From the NCBI GenBank assembly GCA_035582835.1, contig JAYKAV010003266.1, positions 4,654,672-4,718,671 on the forward strand: a stretch of 64,000 bases of DNA, read 5' to 3'. Position 1 is the stretch's first letter. Each line of letters begins with the position of its first letter. Shown piece after piece: positions 27,039-41,985 of the stretch. This DNA is from Phoebastria nigripes (lineage: Eukaryota; Chordata; Aves; Procellariiformes; Diomedeidae). Both the position numbers and the translations under genes were made by a program. The notes under the pieces are model-generated. The model searched no databases, was not told the origin of the DNA, and saw only the letters and a program-made list of their open reading frames with translations.

Positions 27039-27273
27039 CCTCCGCTCCGAGGGGGCGGCCGGGGGCGGGGGGGGCAGGCCGGAGGACGGCGAAGCCCGCG
27101 GCCTAGAGGGCGGGGGCGGCGGGGGCGGGCAGGGTGGCGGCGCCGGGAAGGACCCGCCGGGGCTCCCGCGAGGGGCGGGCGGGGAAGGACGGGGGGGGAC
27201 GGAGGGGGACCGCCTCCCCGCGACAGTCTCTTTCTCGGTCTCGCTCTGTCTCCCGCAGGCCGGGAGCCGCCCG

Positions 27274-27381
27274 CTACGCGCTGCCGCCTTTCGCCCGCCT
27301 CATCCCTCCCTTCACTTCCAGCCGCTCCGCCGCCGCTGCCAGCGCTCCGGCCACCGCCGACGACGACGACCGCGACGCCAT
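27274..27381 (-). promoter_or_regulatory. Upstream ORF with TISU/YY1 start in NUDT3 5' region
   Basis: CAAGATGGCGTC differs from the TISU consensus SAASATGGCGGC at one base and also fits YY1. Its ATG opens a 35-codon frame (MASRSSSSAVAG...) that ends at TAG, 27276-27274, out of frame with the NUDT3 start at 27038. If transcription begins upstream of 27381 it would be a small upstream ORF of NUDT3; if it begins closer to the gene, the site is only a YY1 element. Confidence 0.45.
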
Positions 27382-28250
27382 CTTGGGGCACGCTACGCAA
27401 ACGGCGTAGAGGCGCTGGGCGGGGGAGGCGGTGGCTGCCCCCTGCCGCTTCACGGCGCGCCCGCCACGCAGACGGCGCAGCCCGGCTTCCAGAATCTCTC
27501 CCCCCCCCCCGCGCAGACGGCGCCACCACGCCTCCGCCTCCTCCCTCCGCCTCGACGCGAGCCCTCTGCGCCAGCGGCGCAGCGCAGGTCGCCTTCGAGA
27601 ATAAGGCGGGTGTTCGTAAGCCACCAGGCGGCTGCGTGCTGGGGCGCCCTGGCAGTTACGCAAAAGGCGCCGGGGCAGAGCCGGCCCCCAGCGCCCGCCG
27701 CGCACATGGCTCCGCTTTGACAGCGGCTCTACGCAAAGCGCGCAGACGCTGGGGAGGAAAGAATGCCCATCTTGCGCAAGGCGGGGGGGCGGCTTACGCC
27801 AGTGGCGGAGCGCGGTAGCGGGGGTCCCATTGTACCCCGCGGGCGGGAGCGGAACAAAGGGCGGGGGGGGGGGGGGCGTCCTCTGCAAGCCGGGAGGCAC
27901 CAGCACCGAGCCGCCTCACGGGGGGCACTTGCAGGCCCCCCCCCACTATTGCACACGTTCCCTTTCACGGGCATTTTTAAGCTTCAGCTTAAGGGCACGA
28001 TGTCACCGGGCACCCCCTTAGCCCCCAAATTGCACCCCAGGAGCAGCTAACATCAGCTGCAAAGACACCCACACCCAGGGCTTGGCTTGTTTGCACGGCC
28101 GCGGCAGGTAGAGGGGTGTCGTCGTGTGCGCCACAGCCCCGCAGGGGGTCACCGGGCACAGCTTCGTGTGCCCCCCCGGGGAGGAAAACCCTGGGAAGGG
28201 GTCCAGGGCTTCTCCGAGCGGTGTTTGCCCAGCAGCCCGGCCTCTGCTCC

Positions 28251-29884
28251 ACAACAGGAGACAGTCGAAAATGGGAGGACTAGCCGAAAAGCCTTTAACA
28301 TCTTCCAACTCCGTACATTGGTAGAATAAAAGGCTCTTTGCCAGGTGTGGATCCCGCTAGAGAGCCCCATCCAGAAAGGAGACACCGATAACAGCCGTGG
28401 CTCTCAGACCCCGTCCATCAGCTCAGGCGGCTGAATGCTAAAAAGCTGCGAGAGGATGGGGATGGGATCCGTTCTCTACCGCACAGAGCTCCCGTCCCAG
28501 GCTGGACGGACNGGTGGGTTAGGAGACTAGGATGAGATTAAAAATGTGGGTGTAATACTTCCCTGGTAGAAGTCTATTTAGACTGGGGTTCTTCACCCCA
28601 AAACAAAAGCAACTTTTACTTGTGCGTTTGGATCTTCCCTTTAATGAGTCAAATGTTCTTTTAGAAGAAAACATTTAGCACTTCATACCAATTGCCACAC
28701 ACTTAAGAACACCAAATGATTTTAAATAGTTGCTTAATTTCACATGAAGCTAAACATTTTGCTGAACACGACACTGCTTCCCAAACAGAATCACAACTAT
28801 AAACGCATAGCAGCAAGTGTAAACGTTACCGCTGTACTGTAGGATAAAATAAGCAGAAACTTGAACCAAAAGCCCCAGTAGATGCAGGCAACCCAGAAAC
28901 TCAAGAATACCAAGTTGAAAAAAGAGCTGCTTTAACACACATTCCCCATTAAGAACAAGGCTGTAAAGTGCATGTTGGCTACATCCAGCCACCTGGGATT
29001 CAGCAGGTTAGTCTGGATTAGGTTTAGCTAAATCACAACCTACAAACTTCAATGGAGGCAGATGGACCAGTTAAAACAAAGACTTGAAACACCTAGTCTC
29101 TCCCTACAGTTCCAGCTCCCCCAGAAATAAAATAAAATAAAAATAAATCATCTCATGCCCACCATTTCCCTCACCCCAAACTAGGACTGGAATGAACTCC
29201 TTTCCCCCGGGTCAGTGTCTAGCACTCCTGTGATATTAAGGCTGCCCTGGACAAGATACCATTTACCAGGCTACAGAAACCCATTCCCAATTAGCATTAT
29301 CCCGTTATTAGTTGGCGGGTGACATCTACTGGTAGGCTGCACACTGCAGGGGACCCTGGGCTGTGCCTCCCCACCCCAGCTCTGCTCAGCTCCAGGCAGC
29401 AGGTGCTGCCACAATCACCCCAGCTTTCTTAAGCCATGGTTAATTAACCCAGTGATTTCAGAACCGGGATAAAGGAACCACTCACCTGCCTGCATTGGTT
29501 CTGTCCGATTCACAGAGGGCCTCAGGCCAACACAGTTGAACTTGCTGAATCTTCTGTCTGCAGAATAGAATTGTCTCTCAGCCCAGATTTACTGCATTAC
29601 TGGGAATTACTAGAGATGAGTGTCTTCCTGGGCAGAGTAGAAAACTGCCTGCAGCGCTTCTGCATTGCCATAAACAAATGCTCCTCATTCCTCCATAAGA
29701 ATCACCTCTACATGCTAGCGAAACCCTACATCANTAACCACCAAACCTACAAAGTTCCTTCCTATAACCTGCTTCTAATCACAAGTTATTCCACTACTGC
29801 TGTTACACATGCCAAAGATTTGAGTCACCTCTCTGCTATGTGAGCTCTAGATTTATGCACTTAAATAAGACACAGTGATGCAAC
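28251..29884. other. Intergenic, RPS10 3' end to NUDT3 promoter
   Basis: About 1.6 kb of mixed composition between the poly(A) region of RPS10 and the NUDT3 promoter, both genes being on the minus strand. I saw no exon, RNA gene or clear repeat. Confidence 0.6.
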
Positions 29885-29906
29885 CCAAGGGGGCATTTTC
29901 ACCTAT

Positions 29907-29912
29907 TTTATT
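29907..29912 (-). terminator. RPS10: RPS10 polyadenylation signal AATAAA
   Basis: Minus-strand AATAAA 25 bases after the stop codon. It gives a very short 3' UTR, as expected for a ribosomal protein mRNA. Confidence 0.85.
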
Positions 29913-29937
29913 ATACACAAAACATGAGCAGGAAGTT

Positions 29938-35321
<5,384 letters not shown>

Positions 35322-36435
35322 CTAAACAAGAGATAAGCAATAGACAGTAAATACTGCTGATTTAAATTAAATGTATAGAGAAGTCTACCAAAAGTAATAA
35401 AATAACAACGTTAGTTTGTATGAAAAGCCTAACACTTAATGCCCCCCAGCTTACTGTCTCCTATAGGAACTTTCTGAACTACTTTTCAACACCTGAGCTG
35501 CTGGGCATCCCTTCCCATTGTTTTCCTGTGAAAGAAAACTGAGCAGTCCAAACTTTTGACCATTAACTTTGAATCACATCACCATTATTAAAGACTGTGA
35601 ACTATCTGATGTCAGTCAAAACAAGAGACAAGGGCTGACGCAGGTGGAGCAGAGACGCAGCTCAGGGTAAGGCGTGTTTCGGCTTTGCCACCGGTGCCGG
35701 AGGCCTGAGGACACTTGTGCTGCTGTTGTTAATTCACACTTAACTCAGGAACTCGGGAGCAGAGGAACCCCCTCACACTCCCCTCTCAGAGCCGGGAGCA
35801 GAGCCAGGCAGCGCACCTGGCTCACACAGGAGCACACGCCCGAGGCCCACAAACGCGCACCAGAGCCGCGCTGCCGCCGTCGCACCCCAGCGAGGGGACA
35901 CTCGACCCCGGGCGATGCTTCCCGGCAGGCCGGGCCCGGGAGCGGGATGCTTTGGCCCGAGCGGCGGGGAACCGCTCAGCTCCCCGTGCTCAGGGCACGG
36001 CGGCGTGCACGGAGCTGCCGAGCGGCTGGGCACCCTCGCCAGCCGTAGCCCCGTGCCGGGCAGAGCCCGCGGCGGGTCGAGGACCTCCACCACGGGAGCC
36101 TCTCGGGGCGAAAAGCCCCGGTGCCACTGCTGGGAACTCAACGGTGCTCCCGCCGCGGCTCGTCCCTGCAGCCTGGGGGGGAACCTGGAGCAGCCGCCCC
36201 AGCCCAGGGCCCTCCAGCCCGAGGCCTGACACCCCCGGTAACGGGACCTCCCCGCGGCCTAGTGCCCCCCGGTCCCTGCCGCCCCGCAAACTCGGGCCTA
36301 GATCCCCCCCATCCCGGAAATCCCACCGCGGGGGGCCGGGCCAGGGCTCCCCACCACCGCCAAGCAGCGGCCCCACGACGCCGCCCCGGGATGGCGCCGA
36401 TGCGAGGCCGATACGGGCCCAGAGCGCGGCCTCAC
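35322..36435 (-). other. RPS10 intron 1
   Basis: 1.1 kb. The half nearest exon 1 (about 35.7-36.4 kb) is GC-rich and belongs to the CpG island of the promoter. Long open frames here on both strands reflect GC richness, not genes. Confidence 0.7.
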
Positions 36436-36471
36436 CGTGGCGGCGGCGGCGGGCCCAAGAGCGGAAAGGAG
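36436..36471 (-). other. RPS10: RPS10 non-coding exon 1 with 5' TOP start
   Basis: Minus strand reads CTCCTTTCCGCTCTTGGGCC and then GCCGCCGCCGCCACG|GTGAGG. A transcript starting at the C at 36471 would begin with the pyrimidine tract CTCCTTTCC, the terminal oligopyrimidine signal through which mTOR and LARP1 control ribosomal protein mRNAs. The donor at 36435-36434 joins the acceptor that precedes the ATG at 35321. Exon length is about 36 bases; the exact start site is inferred. Confidence 0.8.
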
Positions 36472-36499
36472 TGCGCATGCGCCGCGCGGCCGCTTCCGG
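36472..36499 (-). promoter_or_regulatory. RPS10: RPS10 core promoter: NRF1 and ETS sites
   Basis: A perfect NRF1 core TGCGCATGCGC occupies 36472-36482, directly upstream of the presumed start C. An ETS/GABPA core CCGGAAG (minus strand) lies at 36499-36493. No TATA box was seen. This is a usual composition for housekeeping ribosomal protein promoters. Confidence 0.7.
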
Positions 36500-36683
36500 C
36501 CTCCCGAAGGCCCCCTGGCGGCGCGGGTGTCCGCNGCGCTGCCTGAGCGGGGCGCGCAGGCCCCCTCCAGCCTGGGCGTGGGGGTGCCCGTTGCGGTGCC
36601 TGATGGGAACTGTCACCGCCGCCTCGGCCGATGCCAGCCGGGGCCCGGCGGCTCCGCGGGGTCAGCAGCGCCCCCGGCCCCCA

Positions 36684-36870
36684 NNNNNNNNNNNNNNNNN
36701 NNNNNNNNNNNNNNNNNNNNNNNNNNNNNNNNNNNNNNNNNNNNNNNNNNNNNNNNNNNNNNNNNNNNNNNNNNNNNNNNNNNNNNNNNNNNNNNNNNNN
36801 NNNNNNNNNNNNNNNNNNNNNNNNNNNNNNNNNNNNNNNNNNNNNNNNNNNNNNNNNNNNNNNNNNNNNN
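36684..36870. other. Assembly gap (187 N)
   Basis: Run of unknown bases about 0.2 kb upstream of the RPS10 start, in extreme GC-rich sequence. A (CA)n repeat follows at 36892-36912. Confidence 0.99.
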
Positions 36871-36891
36871 CCCCAGCGCTGACCCCGACAT

Positions 36892-36912
36892 CACACACAC
36901 ACACACACACAC
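36892..36912 (+). repeat. (CA)n microsatellite
   Basis: About ten CA units just after the 187-base gap. Confidence 0.95.
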
Positions 36913-37446
36913 CCATTTTGGAGGGGAAGCGGCTCTGCGGACAGGCGGCGAGCCTGGGCCTGCGTCCATGCTGGGGCACGAGTGACGTCCCCCCACGGCC
37001 CGAGCGATGGCCGGGCTGTCCCCAGCCATGGGACACTTTCTGATCCCACCCTGGGGGGTACCAGGGCGAAGAGCCCCCGCCCCAGCTCCCCCAGGCACGG
37101 CTTCCTTCCCGCCCTCAGGCAGCTGCTCCGTGCCAGGCACCGGCGGCCATTTCGGGTGGGGGTCTCACCCCCCTGCTTTGAGCACAGGAGCGTGGCAGGG
37201 AGCCCAGGGCCACCGGTGCCCGGTGCTCTGCCGCGGCACCCCGGCCGTCACCGCAGCCCGTCCCGACAGCGCCCTTTGGAGCCGGGCTGTAAAGCCCTGG
37301 CTGGGGTCCCAGGGGAGCCACAGGTCCCACCCCGGGCGGCTCCCCGCCGGGCTCACACACCCGAGCAAAGGGCTCAGGGCTCTCTGGAGGCACACAAAGT
37401 CCCCTTTGTGCCCCAAAATGACCGGCCAGGAGATGAGGGCCACCTG

Positions 37447-37486
37447 CAGCCCCCCTGCCTGCAGCCCCCCTGCCTGCAGCCCCCCC
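37447..37486 (+). repeat. Short tandem repeat, unit about 15 bases, 3 copies
   Basis: The unit CCCCCCTGCCTGCAG recurs head to tail in GC-rich intergenic DNA. Confidence 0.8.
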
Positions 37487-38189
37487 AGCCAGGCTCTTGG
37501 TCCGGGGGGGGGACATGGTGACCCCGGGCAGGGTGGACCAGAGCCGCGTCCCCTTAGGGCCACCCTGTGCAATGTCCCCCCACAGACCAGGGCTGCTCCT
37601 GCCCTGTTTGGAGGTTTGAACAGCCCAGGAACGACAGGAGCAGGCTCCCGCAGCCAGCAGAGGGGAGACGTCCCCACTGCCCCCCGCAAACACCCCAGAC
37701 CCAGGGGGGCTTTGCCACATGGCACCCCCCAACCCCCCTCTGGATGGGGAGAGGAGAGCGGAAGGGAGGATGTGAGCAAATGCTTGCAGAGGAAGGGAAG
37801 AGAAGAGCGGGAGGGGACGAAAGTGCATGCAGGAGCACGGGGAGGCTGGGGACCCCCCGCCACCGCCGCCGGCTGGGCCACNCGGGGCTCCCGGCTTATT
37901 CCCATCCGTCTCCACAGTCGTGTTTTCACCTTGTGCGGCCGAGGAGTCATTACGCCGGGACGGCGATTGGTTGGCTAAAAATGCCTCCCTAATCTCCGTG
38001 CTGATCTTTACCCCCCTCCTCCCCATCTGCCGTGACCTTCCTGCCGATGTGCAGAGCCAGTCCCGGCGAGAGGCAGCCAGCCCCGCTCCGCCAGCGTCCC
38101 CACATCCCAAAGGTACCGCCATGCGGCTCCCGGCAGATTTGGGGCTGACCCGGCTCCCGGTGAGGCGGGAGGTTGGCATCGGTGGGTTG

Positions 38190-38231
38190 GCCAGGGCTTG
38201 CTGCGGCGAGGCCAGGGCTTGCTGCGGCGAG
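38190..38231 (+). repeat. Perfect 21-base tandem duplication
   Basis: Two identical head-to-tail 21-base units, the first at 38190-38210 and the second at 38211-38231, starting GCCAGGGCTTGCTGCGGC. Confidence 0.95.
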
Positions 38232-38647
38232 GGTTGCCAGCATGCGGTGGGTGACGGTGGCGGTGTCCCCAGGTGGCGGATGGCATGCCGGGGCTCGGTG
38301 CGCTGTGACAGTGCCATCACCCCAAGTCCCCTCTGGTGGTCCCCGGCTGGTGGTGGGTTTGGAATGGGTCCCCCCCCCGTGCCAGTGGTTGCTTGCTGGG
38401 AAATGAAACCCACTTTGGCAGAGCAGCTCCCTGACCCATTTTAAGCAATTTCCAATTTCTGCCAGATTGTGCCAAGTGGGGCTTGCCATCCGCCTCGGGT
38501 TCCCCCCCAAATTTCGGGTTCACCTGTTTTTCCTGGCCTCAGGGTGGGAAGGCAGTGTGGGTCCCGCAGGTCCCTGCCCAGCTGCCTGCACCTCCCGGGG
38601 GAGCTGGGGTCTGGTGTGAAGCGGCAGCGAGGGGCAGGGCTCTGGGC

Positions 38648-38680
38648 AGGGGTCTGGCAGGGGTCTGGCAGGGGTCTGGC
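38648..38680 (+). repeat. Perfect 11-base tandem repeat, 3 copies
   Basis: The unit AGGGGTCTGGC is repeated three times without mismatch. Confidence 0.95.
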
Positions 38681-41600
38681 GGGGGGCAGAGCTTCTGGGG
38701 GCTCACGAGACATGGCACCGTGGGGCTGGTGGGATACAGCACACACCAGCCCTCGCCCAGCCCCGCTCTGCATGCTGTGCCCATCGCCCCCATAGCCCAC
38801 CCAGGCACCCGCCGCACCCAGGGCTCCTGGGGGGCTTCGGGGGGGGGCTGCTGGCCCCACACACAGACTGCGGGGCCAGGGATGCCCTGGGGCCATGCTC
38901 ACCCTGCCAGGCTGAGGGCTGGCACCGCTGGTGGATCAGCTGCTCTCAGCTCCGGGTGTGGGGTCCCTCCAGCCCCCCGTGGATGCATAAGAGAGGGCTG
39001 AGACCCCAGCCGGGACAGCCCGTGGTCAGAGGGGCTGGCAGCGACCGTGCTCATCTTCCCCCCCGCCTCCCTAGGACGTGTTTGGCATTGTCTTACCCAG
39101 TGAGAAACACAGGCTCCTGCTCCAAGTCCTGCGGTCGAAGGGGTTCAGCCTGTACCGGCAGCCCCTGCCCAGCTCCCGGGTGCTCTGGGGCCGAGCTCAC
39201 GGCAGAGCCCCCCCGGAGCTCCCTAATCCCGTCAGCCGCAGGGGCACGGCCGGGCACCGCGACGCCCGGGCAGCTGGCAGGGAGCTGAGGCTCTGCAAGG
39301 CGGCTTAGGCTGAGCCTGAGCACTGCCGGGGGGCTCTGCCTTCCCAGCTGCAGGCAGGGGCCAATGCTCACCCCCCCCAAGCCCACATTTGCCCCCAGGG
39401 TGTGAGCTCTGGAGGCACACGGGGCAATAGAGCTGTGATTTTGAGGCTGTGCTAGGGTGAGCAGGGTGGTCGGAGGGACTACTGCCTGCCCCGGGAAGCC
39501 GGAGGGAGCAGCAGGGTCCCTGCGGGGTGCACGGGGCTGGGGAAGCTCGTACCCACCCGGGGGTCGTGCCTGCGCGTTTTGGGCCGCCCGGGCAGAGCTG
39601 GAGGCTGGTGCAGCCCCGGGGCAGGAGGGGCTGAGGGATGCGGCACGTCCCGAGGCACCTGGAGCTGCCTGGTGCCATCCTGGGGCTTTGCTACCATTTT
39701 ATCCCCTCGTTTCTTCCTCTCCGGGAGAGCAGGGATGGAGCTGGGGGGAGGACCCCCTCCCCGCAGGGCAGCCCCTGGGATGCTGCAACAATTGGAGCAA
39801 CCCACGGGAGAAATGCATCTCCTGGCTCGTCCCACGGAGCAGGAGAGCTGCCCTTGCCCGCCTCGTCCTGTCGTGCTGCCCACCTCTGCCTGCATCTCCT
39901 CTTTGCCGCTCTTGCGCTTGCCTTGGAAATGGCAAAGCAAGCACTTTGCTAAACGGATTAGAGCTTCCCCAGCAGCCTCTTGGGCTGCTCCTGTTTGCCT
40001 CGGCCCCCACGCCACCTTCCCTGGGCAAACCCCATCCCTAAGCCAAATATTTGGGGCAATGCCATCGCCGCAGGACAGCTGGCCCAGCCGGGGGACCGCA
40101 CCACCGGCCCCAAACAAGGACTCGGTGCCACACTGCGGCTCCCATCACGCCTGATCCCAAAACCCAGGCTGAAGCCCTGAGGGTCCTTCCCACCTCCTGG
40201 GATTTTGTGTTCCCTTTGCAGGAGCCCAGAGAAAACTGGGGAATTCATCAGCCACCGGCTCGGCCGCTGCTGGCGGTGCTGACCCTGCCCCAGGGTCTGC
40301 ACCGATCCATGACCCCCCCCCAGCCGGTGCTGGCCCTCTCCTCTCTCACCTCTCCCCAGGGTGTGCGGCTGCTGAAGGGGCTGCAGCAGGGCAGGAGCTG
40401 GATTTAACTGTAAAAGGATTGAGGAAGGCAAGCCCGGGCGGCTGGCAGGCATCGATTAGTGACGTGCACAGGGGCAGGGCGAGAAAGGGAAGGGAACATC
40501 GGCACCGGCAAAGTGCGTCTGCACCGGGGCCACGTCCTGCAGCGAGGTTTGGCTCTATGTGGGATCTCCCTTGCTGGAAATCCTGTGTCCCCAACCCTGC
40601 TGGTACTCCTGGCCGTGCCGGGAGGCGATGCTGCCAGGGCCAGGATGGAGCTGGGATGGAGCTGGGCTCCTCCGGCACAGCTCGGCAGGAGGAGGAGACC
40701 TCGGCGAGCGGCTCTGCCCAGGGACAGACTTTGTCCCCGCAGGGCGGCCAGCCTGGCTGGTGTTTGTGCAACACCTTGAAGGCAAACACAGGACCCTTCA
40801 CAGCACAGGCCGTGCTTCTGCAGATGAGTCTTGGAGAAGGAGAGGCTGCATCCAGCCGGCAGCTTCCCGGAGGGGCCGAGCCGGCATCTGGCCGCCCTCG
40901 GCGTGGCACAGCNCGGGGGGAAGGAGGCACCGAGGCCCCAGCACCGCCGTCACTGTGGCCGTGGGCAATACGTACGGGCTCCTCCCAGGCAGCTGCCTGC
41001 ACCGAGCTCCACGCAGTTTCCCAGGAAAAATGGAGCCTTTATGTCCCGGCCCCGGCCCCTTCCCCGGAAGGGCTCGGAGGATGCCCCCAGGGCCAGTTAT
41101 GAGCAGACAAGAAGGGGATTGTTTTGGTGGGAGCTGGGTTTCTGGCAGCACCTGCCCCGCACCGGGGCCCTCCACAATGGCTTCCTTTCTGCGTAATTGC
41201 TGCAGAGCGGCCAATTATTCTCTGATGCTAATTAGAGATGCAAAATAGCCCTGCGCTTGCATTCTCCCAGAAAGCCCNAGAGGGCTCCTGGGACTGGTGA
41301 CACATCCGCGGCAGGGGCACAGCCTGGGCATGGGGCGAGCACGGGGGCAATGGCTCCATCCGGCCCCACAAGCCCCGGCTCACGCTCCTCTCTGCCCCCC
41401 GCATCGAGTGGGAAGGGGCAGCGGGAGGCCAGGGATGGGCTTGGGATAAGCAGGATGCCAGGACCCCTCTCTGCCCCCGTCCCCAAGCAGCCTTCCCTGG
41501 AGCGCCCACGGGCCGGAGGCTTTCCCATTGCTCCCAACGCCAGCCGGCTCAGCAGAGAGCACCATAACCAGGGGCTCTGCCGTGATTTAGGAAATGCATT

Positions 41601-41916
41601 TTCCTTTCCTTGCTAGGGAGGCAGACGGGAGCAGGCCACACTTGAAAATTGCCCCCCTTATTCATGCAAAGGCTGGCACTCATGGCTGGGTGATGGGCAG
41701 AGCGGCTGATAGCTGGTGGCATTTCTCTCCTCTCCTGCCCGCACCGGCTCGCTGCGCTGGCAGGCTGCTGGCAGCCGTGAGAGCACGGTGTGGGCTAATT
41801 TGCTCTGCTTCTCAGTTTGCCATGGCGCTCGAAGAGCCGTAATTTCAGAGCGGTAAGTGGCCCGATAAATCAGGGCTTATTTCCTGCCAATACTGGCCGC
41901 TGCTTCCCACAAGGAA

Positions 41917-41985
41917 ACTCATTTTACAGGAGGGGAAATGACTTACCGTGGGAAATAGTAAGCGGTGGGAGGGTGAGAGCCAGGG
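41917..41985 (-). mobile_element. MIR SINE relic
   Basis: CTCATTTTACAGGAGGGGAA, then ATGACTTACC, then AATAGTAAGCGGTG and GAGAGCCAGG, keep the order and spacing of the reverse complement of the MIR core (ATTTTACAGATGAGGAAACT, GTGACTTGCCC, AGTAAGTGGCAGAGCC). MIR is an ancient SINE present across amniotes. The copy is strongly diverged, so family assignment is probable rather than certain. Confidence 0.5.

Larger units (their letters stand above)
26820..28250. promoter_or_regulatory. NUDT3: CpG-rich promoter of NUDT3
   Basis: The sequence changes abruptly from AT-rich to GC- and CpG-rich here, covering coding exon 1 and about 1.2 kb upstream. It has GC boxes (GGGCGGG at several places) and a YY1-type CCAAGATGGCG element on the minus strand around 27375-27385. 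It also has the 16-base motif array at 27394-27810. No TATA box was seen at a suitable position. The start site probably lies near 27385-27410 by analogy with other YY1/TISU promoters, which is inference. Confidence 0.8.

Noticed and set aside
27007..27720. 237-codon plus-strand frame in the NUDT3 CpG island
   Set aside because: Antisense to NUDT3 exon 1, with an arginine-, proline- and glycine-rich peptide typical of CpG islands.
35952..37043. 363-codon plus-strand open frame across the 187-base gap
   Set aside because: Much of it is Ns, and it runs antisense through the RPS10 promoter.
37115..38413. 432-codon minus-strand open frame
   Set aside because: GC-rich low-complexity peptide (P, A, G, R) with equally long frames on the opposite strand, an N inside, and no recognisable domain.
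39070..39308. Plus-strand frame after CCCTAG reading DVFGIVLPSEKHRLLLQVLR
   Set aside because: The acceptor-like start and non-repetitive peptide drew attention, but no family is recognisable and no donor or partner exon fits.
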